Assembly (NCBI GenBank): GCA_021186555.1
Contig: JAJKFL010000039.1
Location: 24,015,733-24,079,732, forward strand
Length of the DNA stretch: 64,000 nucleotides
Source: Reticulitermes speratus
Taxonomy: Eukaryota > Arthropoda > Insecta > Blattodea > Rhinotermitidae
Direction: 5' to 3'
Both the position numbers and the translations under genes were made by a program. Below are positions 37,331 to 50,118 of this stretch, piece by piece. The notes under the pieces were generated by a model, which was given only the letters and a program-made list of their open reading frames with translations, did not search any database and was not told where the DNA came from. Position 1 is the first letter of the stretch. Each line of letters starts with the position of its first letter.

Positions 37331-37572
37331 GTCGCGGGTTCGATTCCCGATGGTGTCATTGGAATTTTTCATTGACATAATCCTTTCGGTCGCACTATGG
37401 CCCTGGGGTCGACTCAGCCTCTTAACAGAAATGAGTACCAGGTGCATTTCCGGTGCGTAGGGTTGACAACCTTACCACCTTCACGTGCCGATTGTCTAGA
37501 AATATGGGAGCCTCAACCTCCTCGAAACCTAAGGGCCTGTCCAGGCCTGTAATGGGATTGCTTTACCTTTAC
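37331..37572 (+). mobile_element. SINE family G, nested in SINE C
   Basis: This 242-bp insert has B-box GGGTTCGATTCCC near its start, a body with CCGATTGTCTAGAAATATGG, and a CTTTACCTTTAC tail. It is flanked by perfect copies of CTTGTGCGGTCTA at 37318-37330 and 37573-37585. The duplicated string belongs to a family C head. Confidence 0.8.
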
Positions 37573-37830
37573 CTTGTGCGGTCTAAGGCGCAGGTCTGCA
37601 GCCGCTTGATGGTTGGGATCGCGGGTTCGAATTTCGCTGAGGGCATGTAAGTTCGTCTTTTGCGTTTGTTGTGTGCTGCGTAGGTAGAGGCCTCTGCGAC
37701 GCTCTGATCTCTCTCGTTCAGAAGAGTCCTGCCGGATGTGTGTGTGTGTGTGTAATTTTGTGTGATCTATAGAAATCTCAACAATTCATCGGCCTAGGCC
37801 CCAGCTGGGCTGTTGCGCCAGAGACAAATA
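37573..37830 (+). mobile_element. SINE family C, 5' truncated
   Basis: This copy starts within the tRNA-like head (GTGCGGTCTAAGGCG), has B-box GGGTTCGAATTTC and ends near GGGCTGTTGCGCCA. It carries a private (TG)n expansion at 37738-37753. A family G SINE is inserted in its head, with a 13-bp duplication. Confidence 0.8.
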
Positions 37831-38317
37831 CTTCACAAGTTGTTACTGATGATTTGAAAGGTTATTTTTTGTGGAAAAAATTCAACCACAATCTTACAAG
37901 TATCGTTTCAACTCATCCTTTCAAAGCAAGGAATTTAAAGGCCTACATAATGGAGACGGGATCACGGTGTGGTATTAACTGCGTGGAGCAGAGTCCTTTG
38001 TGATACGCCAGTAGTCGCTCAGCTAGTCAAATTGCTCGCATTTTATGTAACTGGCTCATCAACGTGGTCATAAAACCCCGTCACTTCAGCCTACCCTGAG
38101 TAAGCTGAATCCACTCTGAACCAAGTTTCGGACCCAAACAAAACAGGTAAAATTACATTCCAAGGTTCAGACTGGGATCATTGTATACTGCACCAAACAA
38201 AACAGTACTTGTGTGATCTCAGGTGCGAATGGTTATAAGTCACACTAACTGGAACAGTAGGTTCGAATCTCGCTAGAAGCAAGAATATGTGGCCAAATGT
38301 TCTGTACAAAAAGTCTT

Positions 38318-38581
38318 CCCTGTCCATGCTATGAAGGCATACAGCGGGACTAAGAGGAACAGCCCCACTCATTCTTAACCTCAAAATTAACTTCATGTCC
38401 CGGAAGCTTTATCGCCGGGAATGAACCCCAGTACCCACTGAATAGCAGGATAGGTGGGCCCCAGAGCCGGTCTGGAAGTTTTGGATAACAGAAGAAAATC
38501 TGTTGCCCCTACTGGAATTCCAAACCCGAACCGCCCAGCCCATAGCCCAGTCACCATACCGACTACGCTACTCCAGCTCCC
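38318..38581 (-). mobile_element. SINE family A
   Basis: Plus-strand GCTATGAAGGCATAC, ATTCTTAACCTC, GGTGGGCCCCAGAGCCGG and CGCCCAGCCCATAGCC, with the head at ATACCGACTACGCTACTCC. Confidence 0.82.
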
Positions 38582-39923
38582 CAAATGTTCTGGATTAGTG
38601 TGTTAACGTGTGGTCTGATTCATCTGTTAATAAGTCCTTTTATTTTCTGAACAAAGATTTACAACACATAGGACATGAACTAGGCTCCAGTAATTCCACT
38701 GCTCAATGCTGGCACAATTTGCTATTGGATATTTACCAGTTCTAATTTCATATGACGAAAATACTGCGCTACTATATTAAAATAATCACAGACTATACGC
38801 CTATAGAAATTAATTTGGTACAAGTCAGAATATCTAAACTAGGATAAATACTGTACTTTAAAAATAAACAAGTCGACAAAAACACGAGGAAAGTTAAACT
38901 GAAGTGACTATGTTGCTGCAGCCAAATACTGAAATAGCAGACATGTTTTAAGTTTAAAGCGGCAAGAATTTATGAAAGTCGGAGACCATACACAGTTTCG
39001 GTTCACGGGTTCTGTTATTCCAAAGAAAATATGAAAACCGCACTACAGCGAAAGCGACACGTCGGTCTTTCATTACACATTAATTAATAACTTTTTAATT
39101 TATGCTGTACCTACATTAAGACTTCTGTTTTACTTCTTGCTACGGGTCATTCCCGAGATGATACATCGACCTTTACAGTGAGGAAGGATACGTCGGTAGT
39201 AGCCATTTGCGTACGTGATACGCTGATGGGTCACTAAGTGGTGTGTGCAAACACGAACTTTATACGTAGAGATGTATTTAATATGTACCCAGCATAAACT
39301 AATGAATAATGCATACAAAGGAAGGTGTGGCTTACTAGTGTTCATACTGTAGAGACTTAGAGGCAAGTTTCGGACAATTATCTCATCCGGACAACACCCA
39401 TTTCATTGTCTTCAACTTGTATTCAGACAAACAGTCTGTTCCAAAAGTTGAAGCTCTGGAGACATTAAACAGGACACGTTTTTACGCAGACCTGTGGAAA
39501 CGATGATACGTTACTCACGCGTGATAAAAGTACGAGACGAACGGCACAGAATTCAGTAACACAAAGCAAAAAGCGTTTCAGGAAAATTTTTGACTTAAGC
39601 GAAATAAAGAACGAGAGAACTACAGAACGAGGGACTCACAATTTGTACTCTAAGTATTACTGTTTTAGTGAACTAATAAAGTAGAATATGATACGTGGAT
39701 CGAATGAAGTAAATAAGAAACACGCACACATAACATACTGGCTGAAAAACCAAATCGGAAGAAGCCGTTTAGAAAACCTATGCGGAGATGACAGAATGTA
39801 ACCTACAAATTCTTGTCCGTTACAGGAAATTTATTGATCAACTAGACGGCTACACCCTGTAGTATGAAGTTCATTATAATTGCTTCATACATTCCAGATA
39901 GTGATATGTTGTTTATTCTGGTT

Positions 39924-40136
39924 TGGGCAACAGATTTCTCTCTTCTTCAAATCATCCAGACCGGCTCTGGGGCCCACCCGGTCTCCTACTCAGATGGTAC
40001 CTGGGTACCTTACCCGGGGGTAAAGTGGCCGAAACGTGACGCTAACCATTCACCGCCATTTAGAGGCGAAGTTCAGTAGGCGAAGCGCAACACCTCAGCT
40101 CCACCATTTGCTTTCATTGCGAGCACTGGGACAACG
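39924..40136 (+). mobile_element. SINE family A, 5' truncated
   Basis: It starts after the B box (TTTCTCTCTTCTTCAAATC), contains CCAGACCGGCTCTGGGGCCC and CCCGGGGGTAAAGTGGCC, and ends in a degraded 3' region. Confidence 0.75.
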
Positions 40137-43100
40137 TGCCTTATTACGAACAGAGTACTGCAAAAACATTACTACAAGAAGCGGTCCAAGAAGAAACTAC
40201 GTGCGCACTACTAAACATGTTAATCTGAACATACTTAGCGACGTTCCATCATGCTGTTCGGTGTGTATACACAAATGAAAAAAATATTCGCAACTCCACA
40301 CTTTCTTTCAGAAATTCGGACATGCTTTTGAAGTGTTCTGTAGTTGACGCTGATGGCAGAAACCACATCAACACGCCACATTCGATCTGATGTCAGGCAA
40401 GTAGACCAGTTTACCTCAGAGTGTCTAACGGTCAAGTGATGATCAAGTGAGACACTGCACAGTACATTTCGGTGTAATTATACCGTATACAGAAAAGGTG
40501 GTCCTGAAGGGTAGCTTCCAAGATCAAGGTAATTAGACATAGCCGTAACGTTGATCGTTACGTGCTGACACCATTGGCTTCGAGGTACAGCTCTACAAAA
40601 AAAACTCTACAACACAGAAAAATGAGACCCCTAAAATCGAACCCAGCTCTCTCCGTTCTGAGTGACCTGTCCGTTAAGGAGAAAAGCTGTTTCGTTTACT
40701 TACCGTATTCGCAAAAAAACTCATTTTTGTGTACAGGCCAACGCACACTTCACTTTGAGAGAAGAAGAAACACCTCTGAAATTAATGCGTATATAATTCA
40801 GTTATTTTCATCTAAATAACAGAGATTGTTGTGTTTCACGCCAAGAGCTGGAGACTGTTTTCAAACCGTGTCTGGAAATTGTTAGGTTTGAAACAATTAC
40901 TCGCAATGTATACTGTCTGCTTTGTACAAACCAAGTTCCTGCAGCTGCTCCTCATTGTTTCCTTGAAATATATACGCCGCCCTCACCAAGAATTTGTACT
41001 AAGGTATTTGTTACACTTTACGGAGTGACAAAAGAAGACTTGAAGAATAAGCACTGCGTGTTACTCGCTGTTGCAAGCTAAACTTTATAAACCTGAAAAC
41101 CATTTTTGTTTTGGGGAAACATACAATCACAGTATTGCAGTCATTATTAATAAATTATCTCTACCGTATTTTTTATTTTGATGACGACACACGTCAACTC
41201 TAAACATCATTCCAAATATACTATGTGTGATACTTGTAACCAGTGTGGATCAATAAAAAAAAACACTATCATAAATTCACATCACAATTAACACGCAAAA
41301 TGCTCTTCGAAACAATTATATAAGCTAAATATAATTAAGTTTAAACGCTACTGCAGAGTCATAATGATAATGGATAAGAGCCACTAAGCCTGTTAACAGA
41401 TGGTATGGTCACATAACAGGATTGCACCTCTTTGACTGGTTGATATGGAGACTGACAGGTTTGCTACTGACATACAACTAGTGACAGCTGACTTTGTTAT
41501 AGCAAATGATTTTGATCCCCTAGAAACTGCGATTATTTTTGGCTTTCGTAATAATCAAATACAAAGCCTTGTGGAGATCCGTGCGCAGAATCCAATTAAC
41601 TATATAAATCAATTTCGACCAACAAACGGACATTGCTGAGTTTCAATATAGGGGTCTCAAATGCATGAATCGGGCTGCATAGGTAAGAAACACTTTCGCT
41701 TCATCCTTGTCTTTGTGAAACAAGGTCATTGAAATTACGTATTATCACCTTGACGCGTTTTTCGTGTTTCCTGTTATCAAAATAAAATTTTGTTTGCATT
41801 TCTGCACATAGTGTTTTTCTTTTACTATCTTCCGGACTATTAGATCCAGAGGAACTAAGGTTTGGGCTGATTGCCCCTTGTCAGATCTGCACCGCCTAAA
41901 ATACGTTTTACAATGTAAGGCAGATGAAACAATACTGAACAGAACTTAAACAAAAATGTACAGAACAACAATATATTTACATACTCACACGACATCATGT
42001 TACGTTATATATCAGCTAAAGGGCACTACTAAGAAAAATGCGTCGAACGCAAGGAACTAGACAATGTGGGGCAAGTAACGTTGCCATTTGTTGGGGGCAG
42101 AGGGGGGTACAGGCTGGGCCTCGCAGCCTAGTTCCCGTATGTGACAAATATGTCACGCTTCAATTACAGTGGCCGGTGTTATAATTCTACATTCGATGTG
42201 TTATAAAGAATCAGAGTGAATATGATAACAGTTTCTATTTAGCTGTGAGCTGTAGAAGCTTACGGTAAAGTTGCTTGTTACATGCTGGTTGATCGGGGCT
42301 CAACTTAAGATAGCGGTATTGAAATCGTGTCCAGAAGATGTCTGGTGCCCATTCGGTCTTATATCCAGGTACCAAATTTACGTATTTCAATCGGAAGGGA
42401 GCGGCGGGAGTTCGAAACTCACATCTCACCTCCTTTTGGGTTGAGGCCTTAAACTACAAACCCTATGTATTTATAACACGGTGGTTAGGCACAAAAACAA
42501 CTTTACCGTTACTTCAGCAGGACAGTTAAACTGCCTGTACCGCTGTTAAGTGAACATAAGAACAGTGATTAGGTTTACTGTTGACTTAGAGACTTTAGGA
42601 TTAAAAATTAAAGCTAGGAAGATTCGTAGTAAGTTACTTGTATAAAGTGACACGAGTTTAAGCAATTACTTGGAGCAAAATCCTTTAGAAACCGACACAC
42701 TGATGGAAACAGTAAATACTTTATGCTTGTAATGGAATCCGAAAGTTAAGATGAGCAAGTTTAAAAAAAAAATACATCGTGGTCGTCTCGACTGGATCGA
42801 TACGGACAAAAAATCAAACACGAGCGACAAACTTCACTGTGAAACCACATCACCAAACTACGTCCAACCCGACTCAGTGGTTTGGAGATCAAACTTGTAG
42901 ACAGAAGAACTGGCAGATAAGACATGCACATTATTCACCCACTGTATGCAATTCTGGCAAAGGGCGCAACATATATGTCGACTATTTCGACAGATTACAC
43001 AGGGCGCAGTAAACAGGCCTCAGATCAGTGTAGGAATATCTTGCGGCAAGAATGCCTCACAGCTAGAAACCGTGGATTGCAGGGCATGAGGGAAATAAAT

Positions 43101-43545
43101 GAAGATGAGAAAGTTAAAAGACGGAGAGAAATACAACAGGAAGAAACAATTACACAGAATGTCGGTTGGGCTCACTCCCCCTGCCTTGCTCGAGCAAAAA
43201 GAGTATTAACTTATATGCCCCCGTCGCATGCCCAAGCACTTTTAAACATCCTCCTCGAACTGATCACAAAGTTTTACTCCTTGCAAACTTGTATAAAGTA
43301 TGGAGGGAAGCTACAGCCAAACAAAGTTCTTGTGCCAGAAAGAAAAAAGAAACAGTGAAGCCTTCGGCGAAAGTTAGTACTGCAGTCTAAATCCAGCATT
43401 TCACATAAACTATTGTGCAGAATATTCGAAGGTGACAGACACAAGGTTGTCATTTATTGTCTTCTAACGTACAATGTACGAGTACTTCACCACTGATGGC
43501 ACTTTGTACTCTTCCTATATGCAGGCGTATTAAATGCATTTTTGT

Positions 43546-43576
43546 ACTACTACTACTACTACTACTACTAATGCTG

Positions 43577-43628
<52 letters not shown>

Positions 43629-43640
43629 CACTACTACTAC
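43546..43640 (+). repeat. (CTA)n microsatellite, about 95 bp
   Basis: The tract is interrupted once by ATGCTG and once by CCA. All three forward frames and the reverse frames stay open across it, giving spurious poly-Thr, poly-Leu and poly-Ser frames. Confidence 0.95.
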
Positions 43641-43737
43641 TCACACACACACGAGTACCAAAAACGCTCGAATAATAGGCGCAATCTGGTGTGATGTTTG
43701 CAATATGGCTATAATTCGAGTCCTGGCCAGTATTCTA

Positions 43738-43946
43738 TGCCGGCCTTACTAGGCCCGGCTTCGATCCCAGGCCAATCAATGTGGAATTTGTGGTGGACAA
43801 AGTAGCACTAGAACAGGGATTTCTCCCAGTACGTCGGTTTTCCCCTGTCAGTATCATTCCACCAACGCTCCATATTCGTATTTCATTCGTTTACCTCTGA
43901 CACCATATAACATTAGCTACTGGCAGCGTTGTTACATAAAACACTC
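43738..43946 (+). mobile_element. SINE family B variant with E-type tail, 5' truncated
   Basis: The B-type body (GTGGTGGACAAAGTAGCAC) is followed not by the usual B tail but by a tail ending GCTACTGGCAGCGTTGTTAC, as in family E. Confidence 0.7.
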
Positions 43947-44038
43947 GCCATTTCTCTCTCGCTCGCTCTCCAATGTGGTCATACGCTTAAATTTCGTTAC
44001 TTACCTTCTGACATAGTAATTTATTAAAGGACCTTTAT

Positions 44039-44270
44039 GGGCCGTGCCATGGCTCAGGCGGTTAGTCGCCGGCCTCTCACCGCGGAGGCCCGGGTTCAAT
44101 CCTGGGTCAGTCCACGTGGTATTTGTGGTGCACAAAGTGGCACTGGGACAGGTTTTTCCCCGAGTACTTCGGTTTTCCCCTGTCAGTTTCATTGCACCGG
44201 TGCTCCATTACAAGGAAAAACAATAAAAACTGTCATATTCATCACAGGGTTGCACAATACGCCTCAATAG
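44039..44270 (+). mobile_element. SINE family B
   Basis: A full head from GGCCGTGCCATGGCTC, B-box GGGTTCAATCC and the family body are present. It stops after ATCACAGGGTTGCACAAT, without the far 3' tail of the 48-kb copy. Confidence 0.87.
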
Positions 44271-44602
44271 TATCTACTGAAGGACCTTCATGCCCTCATA
44301 AGTTAACTTCTGGTGCCGGCACGCGGGGCCTCCGTTTGACTCCCACGCCAGTCCTCTGACGTTTCTGACGTTTCACTGTACGACGCTGTCACGTGCTAAG
44401 ACTACACACAGCGTCGATGCTAGATGAATAAAATATGAGCATGGAATGATAGTGACAAGGGAAAAAGGAATTATTCGGAAAAAACATGTCCCAATGCCAC
44501 TTTATCCACTACAGATCCCACGTAGACCGCCCTGGGTTTTGTAACAATGTAGTCTGCGTCCTGGTAGACTTCAACTTTTATGTAGACGCAAGCCTTTCAA
44601 CC

Positions 44603-44640
44603 CTGAGGATGAAAGCAGCAAGTTTATTCGAAATGTTGGT
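44603..44640 (+). ncRNA. Degenerate hammerhead-like motif
   Basis: CTGAGGA at 44603-44609 and GAAAT at 44630-44634 keep the core spacing of the family, but I could not form stem III or stem I. Confidence 0.25.
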
Positions 44641-45371
44641 GTCAACTTACAAGCCTACATCGTGTCAAAACCCTAAGACAATCACCTGAAAAATACCTGC
44701 CATGAAAATCCTAAAACTTACATGGCTGCCCCTGCCTGCCGCAGGACATTTATTTGCCTGTTACACACGTCTGCGAAGGAATCGTTGCCATCTAATGGAG
44801 TTCCCCTCTGACAGCACCCAAACAAGCAGAGACAACAAGAGAAAACATTTCCTGTTGTTCAAAGACCTTAATAATCATGAATAAATTGAAAATATAATGG
44901 AGTAAAACGGACTCACGTGAGATGAATTCAGCAGACACTTAGGCACTCGACCTTGTATTTCGTCAAATATACGCCTTTACAAAAGAGTTCCGGGCGAAAG
45001 TTAAGTGTACATAAAAATGACATATGCACAAAACTCCAGCTTTTTGAAACAGCTGCATTTGACATATCTGATGATGGGCCTGGGGAAAGATTCCATGCTA
45101 CTCAGTACGCGGGCGTCAGAACCAGTATCGACGTGGTGGCAAACAGAAAATTGCGTTCTTCTGTCACTTTACTGTTCCCGGAATGGATCAAAATGAAATT
45201 CGTCTTAAAGCCTAGTCTGAGATATGCAACAAGAACACACACGAACATGACCTCTCTATTCCGTATTCACTTTACGCATCGACTACAAAGAATGTACAAA
45301 ACTAAAAAACACAAGCATTGAACACTGTCTCAAAAGGGAAAGACGAAACGACATTTAACCCTCAGAGCATT

Positions 45372-45448
45372 GTATGTATGTACGTATGTGTGCATGCGTG
45401 CATCTGTGCATGTGTATGTATGTATGTATGTATGTATGTTATGTATGT
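45372..45448 (+). repeat. (TATG)n microsatellite, left of SINE D
   Basis: Imperfect TATG/TACG repeats with GTGCATGCG variants. They continue beyond the SINE at 45859. Confidence 0.9.
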
Positions 45449-45858
45449 GTCGCCCTCGGTGGACTAGTGGTTAGCGTGCTCGCCACTGGACCCAAGGTTC
45501 GCAGGTTCAATTCCGGCCGAGGTCGATGGATTTTTAAGGGTGATAAAAATCCGTAGCACAACTTCCTTCGGAGGGGAAGTAAAGCCGTCGGTCCCATGTC
45601 GTAGATTTACGGCAAGTAAAAGAACCTCACGGGCATGAATAGAGATGTTTCGTAAGCAAAATTCAGCGGCAATTTCTCACCCAAGTCTCCTGATTGACTG
45701 CTGGATGGTAACTGCTAGATGGCTCTGGCAGTCATATCAGGATGAGTAGAAATTGTGCAGTCAGTGGACTGGTCACTGACTGCAGAATGCACACTTCCAT
45801 ACCAAGAAACCTCTGAAAGGAGGCCCTATGCTCCGCAAGGAGCGACAGGAACTAACTA
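45449..45858 (+). mobile_element. SINE family D, about 410 bp, inside a (TATG)n tract
   Basis: The tRNA-like head has box A TAGTGGTTAGCGTGC and box B AGGTTCAATTCCG, followed by a long body with no coding potential. (TATG)n lies on both sides (45372-45448 and 45859-45962) and the same 21-bp string borders each end. The target duplication therefore cannot be told apart from the microsatellite. Confidence 0.85.
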
Positions 45859-45962
45859 ATGTATGTATGTTATGTATGTATGCATTATGTATGTACGTAT
45901 ACGTGCATCTGTGCATGTGTGTGTATGTATGTATGTATGTTATGTATGTATGTATGTATGTA
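45859..45962 (+). repeat. (TATG)n microsatellite, right of SINE D
   Basis: Same repeat as on the left of SINE D, with similar interrupted blocks (GTGCATCTGTGCATGTG occurs on both sides), consistent with one tract or a local duplication. Confidence 0.9.
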
Positions 45963-46856
45963 CATACCACCTTTTGTAACTTTCACATAACTACAGGGAT
46001 TTTCACTCCGACAAGGCATTAGCCCACTGATCTTTGTAATGCAGAAGCAAAATGTTTTTGGTAAACTAGAAACTTAATATTTAAGGATTACTTAGATGAA
46101 ATTCAAGCCTCAGTGACAACTGTGTGACACACACGCTACGGTATTAAAGGAATAAATAATGACATTAAATAATACACAAAATAAACAAACGTGATTGCTA
46201 GGCAAGCCATTCCTGTGCAGACAGAACACAAACAATGTTACCTCGTAGCCAAACACAAAGTCTTGCCGCAACTGGTTGTTCCAGTTCTTAAGCAAGGCAA
46301 CTACCGCTCTCATTTAGGTATGCATGATGCTGGTCACATAGCAACAGGCCTAGCGAAACTTTATTTGGAGAGTATAAATAAAACCACTGCCATCAACCAA
46401 CCACCCAACCAACTAACCAACCAAATAAATAAACCAACCCAACCCATCCCACTCACCTCCACGTCACAGAGTTCTTTGAGCAATCGACAGGTAGTAAACA
46501 GGTTAAGGCACCCGAAGTTTTTCCGCTGTCTTAAAAAAAAAGCTAGCCACTGGACCTCGTAGGCCCTACCTACTGATACAGTTCAATCCAAATAACATGT
46601 TCACAACCTCTTTCTCTAATACCCATTTAAATATTATACTCCCATACACGATTACATCCCTAACATTAAGTCTTCTTTGTTATACCTCTTTCAAAATTAT
46701 CTATTCGGTTGGGAATACGTTCATGACTTCAGTCACTGCGGACGTTTCTGAAACGGACAGAAAGCGCTTGGAGGTGCGTACGCAGTGCTTCCCTCCTTAT
46801 CACATTGCCTCCTAACCCCAACGCCAGCAACTAGCAAGCTTTCTGGTCACTTCATG

Positions 46857-47048
46857 CAGTAGCGTAGCTAGGTTCTTTTGGCGCCCGGAGCGAGTCATCA
46901 CAATGGCCGCCCCTAACAGAATTACGAAGCTCAAAAAATCACAATAAAATAACTTTTTTATTTAAAATATTCATTTTGCCGCCCCTTGGACTCTGCCGCC
47001 CAGGGAGGCGGCACCACTCGCCCCCCCCTCCCCCCAGCTACACCCCTG
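46857..47048. mobile_element. hAT-type MITE, degraded
   Basis: The ends CAGTAGCGTAGCTAGG and CCAGCTACACCCCTG are inverted repeats. No clear target duplication remains. The interior contains GGCGCCCGG and CTGCCGCCCAGGG. Confidence 0.6.
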
Positions 47049-48052
47049 CTTGTAAGCATTTCTGTTTTTCTCTGTTCGCTCTACGCGTAGGCTACGGTGT
47101 TCCACTTTTCTAATTTAATTTTCTTGCCCACAGTAAGCGAACAACACACGTTATGAAGCGCTCATTAAGCAAATTTCTCCGTTATTGGGTCCACTTTTCT
47201 TGATCTTACTTTGGTTAACATTCGGAGCAGAAATTGTGTTCTCAGACATGCTCAGTCAACATTCCTCTGTCAGATGACGGAAAATCGTTCATACACCTTG
47301 GTTTATATCGATGTTATGAACCCAGGCCTCCACGAAACCCTAACATTTTTGATTCCAATCGATAAAATAAAACAGATTAACCTTCAGCTGTAAACAATTG
47401 TAAGGACTTTTAAATGAGACGTTCAATTTCACACACAATCAAACGAGTCCAATTAAACGTTGCTTCATCAGCAAATTAACAACAAAGTGTCACAGCCGGG
47501 CATCGCAATGCATGGATGAATACAACAAACCTGGTCCAATTACACCTTTAACTGTGAATTTTAGAGTCACAAGGTTTTAAAATGAATCTTAAATAAATAC
47601 GATGTGGGGGGATTCATCTGGATTAGATATGGTTTAGTGGCAGACTCTTGTGAACACGGTACTGAATCTTTGGATTTCAAAAGGAGAAATTTCTTGACTA
47701 GCTGTGTGATTGTTATTAGCTTCTAAATGGAATTCAGCTGCATACAATAAGTGAGTTAATTTTCAAAGATAACCCTGTTTTGTCAGGAACACGTATCACA
47801 AGAACTATAAGATAAACAATAATTGCATTTACAGATTCTATGCATAGCCGGCTACCGGTCCGGTCCAGGAGAATTCCTTTGTTAATCCACGACTGGCGGT
47901 ACGCATTATACCATTCATTCCCAGACAGCAGGGAAAAGTGCCATCAAATTCGTCTCAGAAGCGTGCCAGACACGCAAATTGTTTACAATATCGTGACTCC
48001 AGCCAAACGCAGACGTACTAGTAACTACCCTTACTTAGTTAACCAACTAGCC

Positions 48053-48325
48053 AGGGCCGTGCCATGGCTCAGGCGGTTAGTCGCCGGCCTTTCACCGCGG
48101 AGGCCCGGGTTCGATCCCGGGTCGGTCCATGTGGGATTTGTGGTGGACAAAGTGGCACTGGGACAGGGTTTTCTCCGAGTACTTCGGTTCTCCCCTGTCA
48201 GTTTCATTCCACCGGTGCTCCATTAAATGGAAAAGCAGAAAAAATCTTCATCTTCATCACAGGGTTGCACAATAAGCCTTCAAGGCTGCATGTGCATCCG
48301 CAGCATCTGCTGCGGGGCCATTCAA
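48053..48325 (+). mobile_element. SINE family B, best preserved copy
   Basis: The copy runs from AGGGCCGTGCCATGGCTC to GCTGCGGGGCCATTCAAT with an intact A box and B box GGGTTCGATCCC. The tRNA-Glu-like anticodon arm reads CTTTCACCGC. It is not a functional tRNA, since the acceptor stem does not close. Confidence 0.9.
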
Positions 48326-48609
48326 TCAATGAATAATAACCAACTAGGTAGCTATAGTACGTAGAACCCGAGGGTTCAATACGCCTAATACCAAAGCCCG
48401 ACGTCAGACACAATCCTGATCCAGTCCATTCACCTCCCGGCGTCACAGACTATATCTTCCTTACGCGCGTCTTTCGCCAACTCAGTCTTTCTTTACGAAT
48501 CGCTTCCATTCAGCTCGTATAACTGTATAACTGCACATGCCCACAATGCCTGTGGAATGAACTGAAAAAGACAAATAACAGAAGCAGCAGCAGCCTTCTT
48601 GCGTCAGTT

Positions 48610-49120
48610 CACGTAGTCAGTAAAGTGACGCTACAGGCTGGATCGGGCAGTCGAGGTTCGATTTCCGGCAGGGTTGGAGATCTTTCTCTTCGCCACTGTG
48701 TTCAGAACGGCTCTGGAGGCGACACAGCCTCTTGTTCAATGGGTACATGGGGCTCATTCGCCGGGGATAAGAGGTCGGGACGTGGAAGCTAAGCACTCAC
48801 CTCCTATCAGTTATAGCAGGGTTGGCCAACTTCAACCCACAGGAGCGTAATATAATTCGTAAGGACTCGCCCGCGGGCCGCACTTCAGTGTACACAAAAC
48901 TAAAAGCGGGGGACTGAATTAACTAGCGCCGTTACTTATGAACGACATTTCTGGTTATGCTGATTTATTAAAGTTGCCACAGCATGTTCTGTAGACCTAT
49001 TATATTGTTTGTTCAATTATATTATTGAAACTCTTCAGGTGTCGGAGGGCCGCAAATACTTTCCTCGACGGCCGCATGTTGGTCAGCCCTGAGTTAAAGG
49101 CTGCACTATACTTCCACTCC

Positions 49121-49122
<2 letters not shown>
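48610..49122 (+). mobile_element. SINE family A split by a hAT MITE
   Basis: The 5' part runs to 48816 and the 3' part resumes at 49092 (TTAAAGGCTGCACTATACTT, then CCACTCCC). The break coincides with an 8-bp duplication around the MITE at 48817-49091. The (AC)n tract follows the 3' end. Confidence 0.82.
48817..49091. mobile_element. hAT-type MITE nested in SINE A
   Basis: Terminal repeats CAGGGTTGGCCAAC and GTTGGTCAGCCCTG, with 8-bp flanks AGTTATAG and AGTTAAAG (one mismatch). GC-rich subterminal ends (GCCCGCGGGCCGC) surround an AT-rich middle. Confidence 0.9.

Positions 49123-49157
<35 letters not shown>
49123..49157 (+). repeat. (AC)n microsatellite
   Basis: About 17 AC units directly after the 3' end of the split SINE A. 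Confidence 0.95.
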
Positions 49158-49158
<1 letters not shown>

Positions 49159-50118
49159 ACGTCGTTCCTGGTATGGTCGTTGATCAATTGAGCACAAAGC
49201 ACTACACGGATGTACGGGATGGGCCAACCTTATTTTCAGAACGATTCAAGAAATTTGGAAGCGTGTGTCACAGTTTATATGTCCCTTACGCCCATTTTGC
49301 TAAAAATAGCAATGTCACAACTTTGTTTTTTTTTTAGATCACGTTTTGCGCATCTAACGACACGTTCAGAAATATCCCGCTGTGTTTCAGATGTACTGCG
49401 AACACAGCTGGGTTGAACAGGTTTGCAGAGAGACTTCCCGATTTCAGCCATTCATCCAATCACTCCTTCAGCTATCATGATATCCTTTGGCCTGTTCCGT
49501 TTAAAATAAACTCTAAAATCAACGGGCACTTGAGTCATTTGGCTGGTCTCCCTGCACGTGAGATCGGAACATCGTAATTCCTACGCAAGACTGACTACAT
49601 GATACAGTAAAAACGCCGCATATATCCGTGCCACGACACGGCTCTAAACGCACAATCCCGATGCCTGGTCGGCCAGAAACCGTGATCGTCCTTTATGAAT
49701 ATTATTACGCTGAAAGGTGATGTCGTCTTGAATAACTTACAGCAAAACACAGAATTCGGGCTGCCTAACAAGTACACGGCCTTGGAGCACCCGCAGCCTA
49801 CGACCGCAAGTTCAACACCTGCACCAAGTGCGAACGCCTGCGCGTGTATGTTGTCTTAGGATGACTGACGCCTTATAATGGACAGACTGCCAGTTCCTTT
49901 ACTTTACCTTTGTAAAGAATTTAATGTCAAGTCGACAACGAAAGATATTAAAGCGATTCATACAAAACTAATTTAGGCTACCTCTCGTTTGTTTTTTATT
50001 CGTCACTGTTTTGCTGCCAAGATGGCGGCACCAACACTGTTTATGCACTTCTTGTCTCAAAATGCATATGAAAATATTACATTTATTTGCCATCGTGTAC
50101 ACCAAACAGTATACTCAC

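Larger units (their letters stand above)
35183..50118 (-). other. Kdm3 intron (14.9 kb)
   Basis: This is a repeat-rich intron with SINEs of families A, B, C, D and G, two hAT MITEs, (CTA), (TATG), (AC) and (GAAA) microsatellites. The stretches 38582-39923, 40137-43545 (including two overlapping open frames at 42779-43358 that I do not recognise), 44271-45371, 45963-46856 and 47049-48052 contain nothing I can name. The exceptions are a CCAAC-rich low-complexity patch at 46387-46440 and a weak hammerhead-like motif at 44603. Confidence 0.85.

Noticed and set aside
42779..43358. Two overlapping plus-strand open frames of 77 and 144 codons
   Set aside because: No family recognised and no splice-site pattern seen. 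Left unassigned.
43450..43752. Poly-Ser, poly-Leu and poly-Thr open frames
   Set aside because: These are the (CTA)n microsatellite read in different frames.
48053..48130. tRNA-Glu-like sequence as a tRNA gene
   Set aside because: The A and B boxes are good but the acceptor stem does not close and the sequence continues as SINE B. The same applies to the heads of families A, C, D and G.
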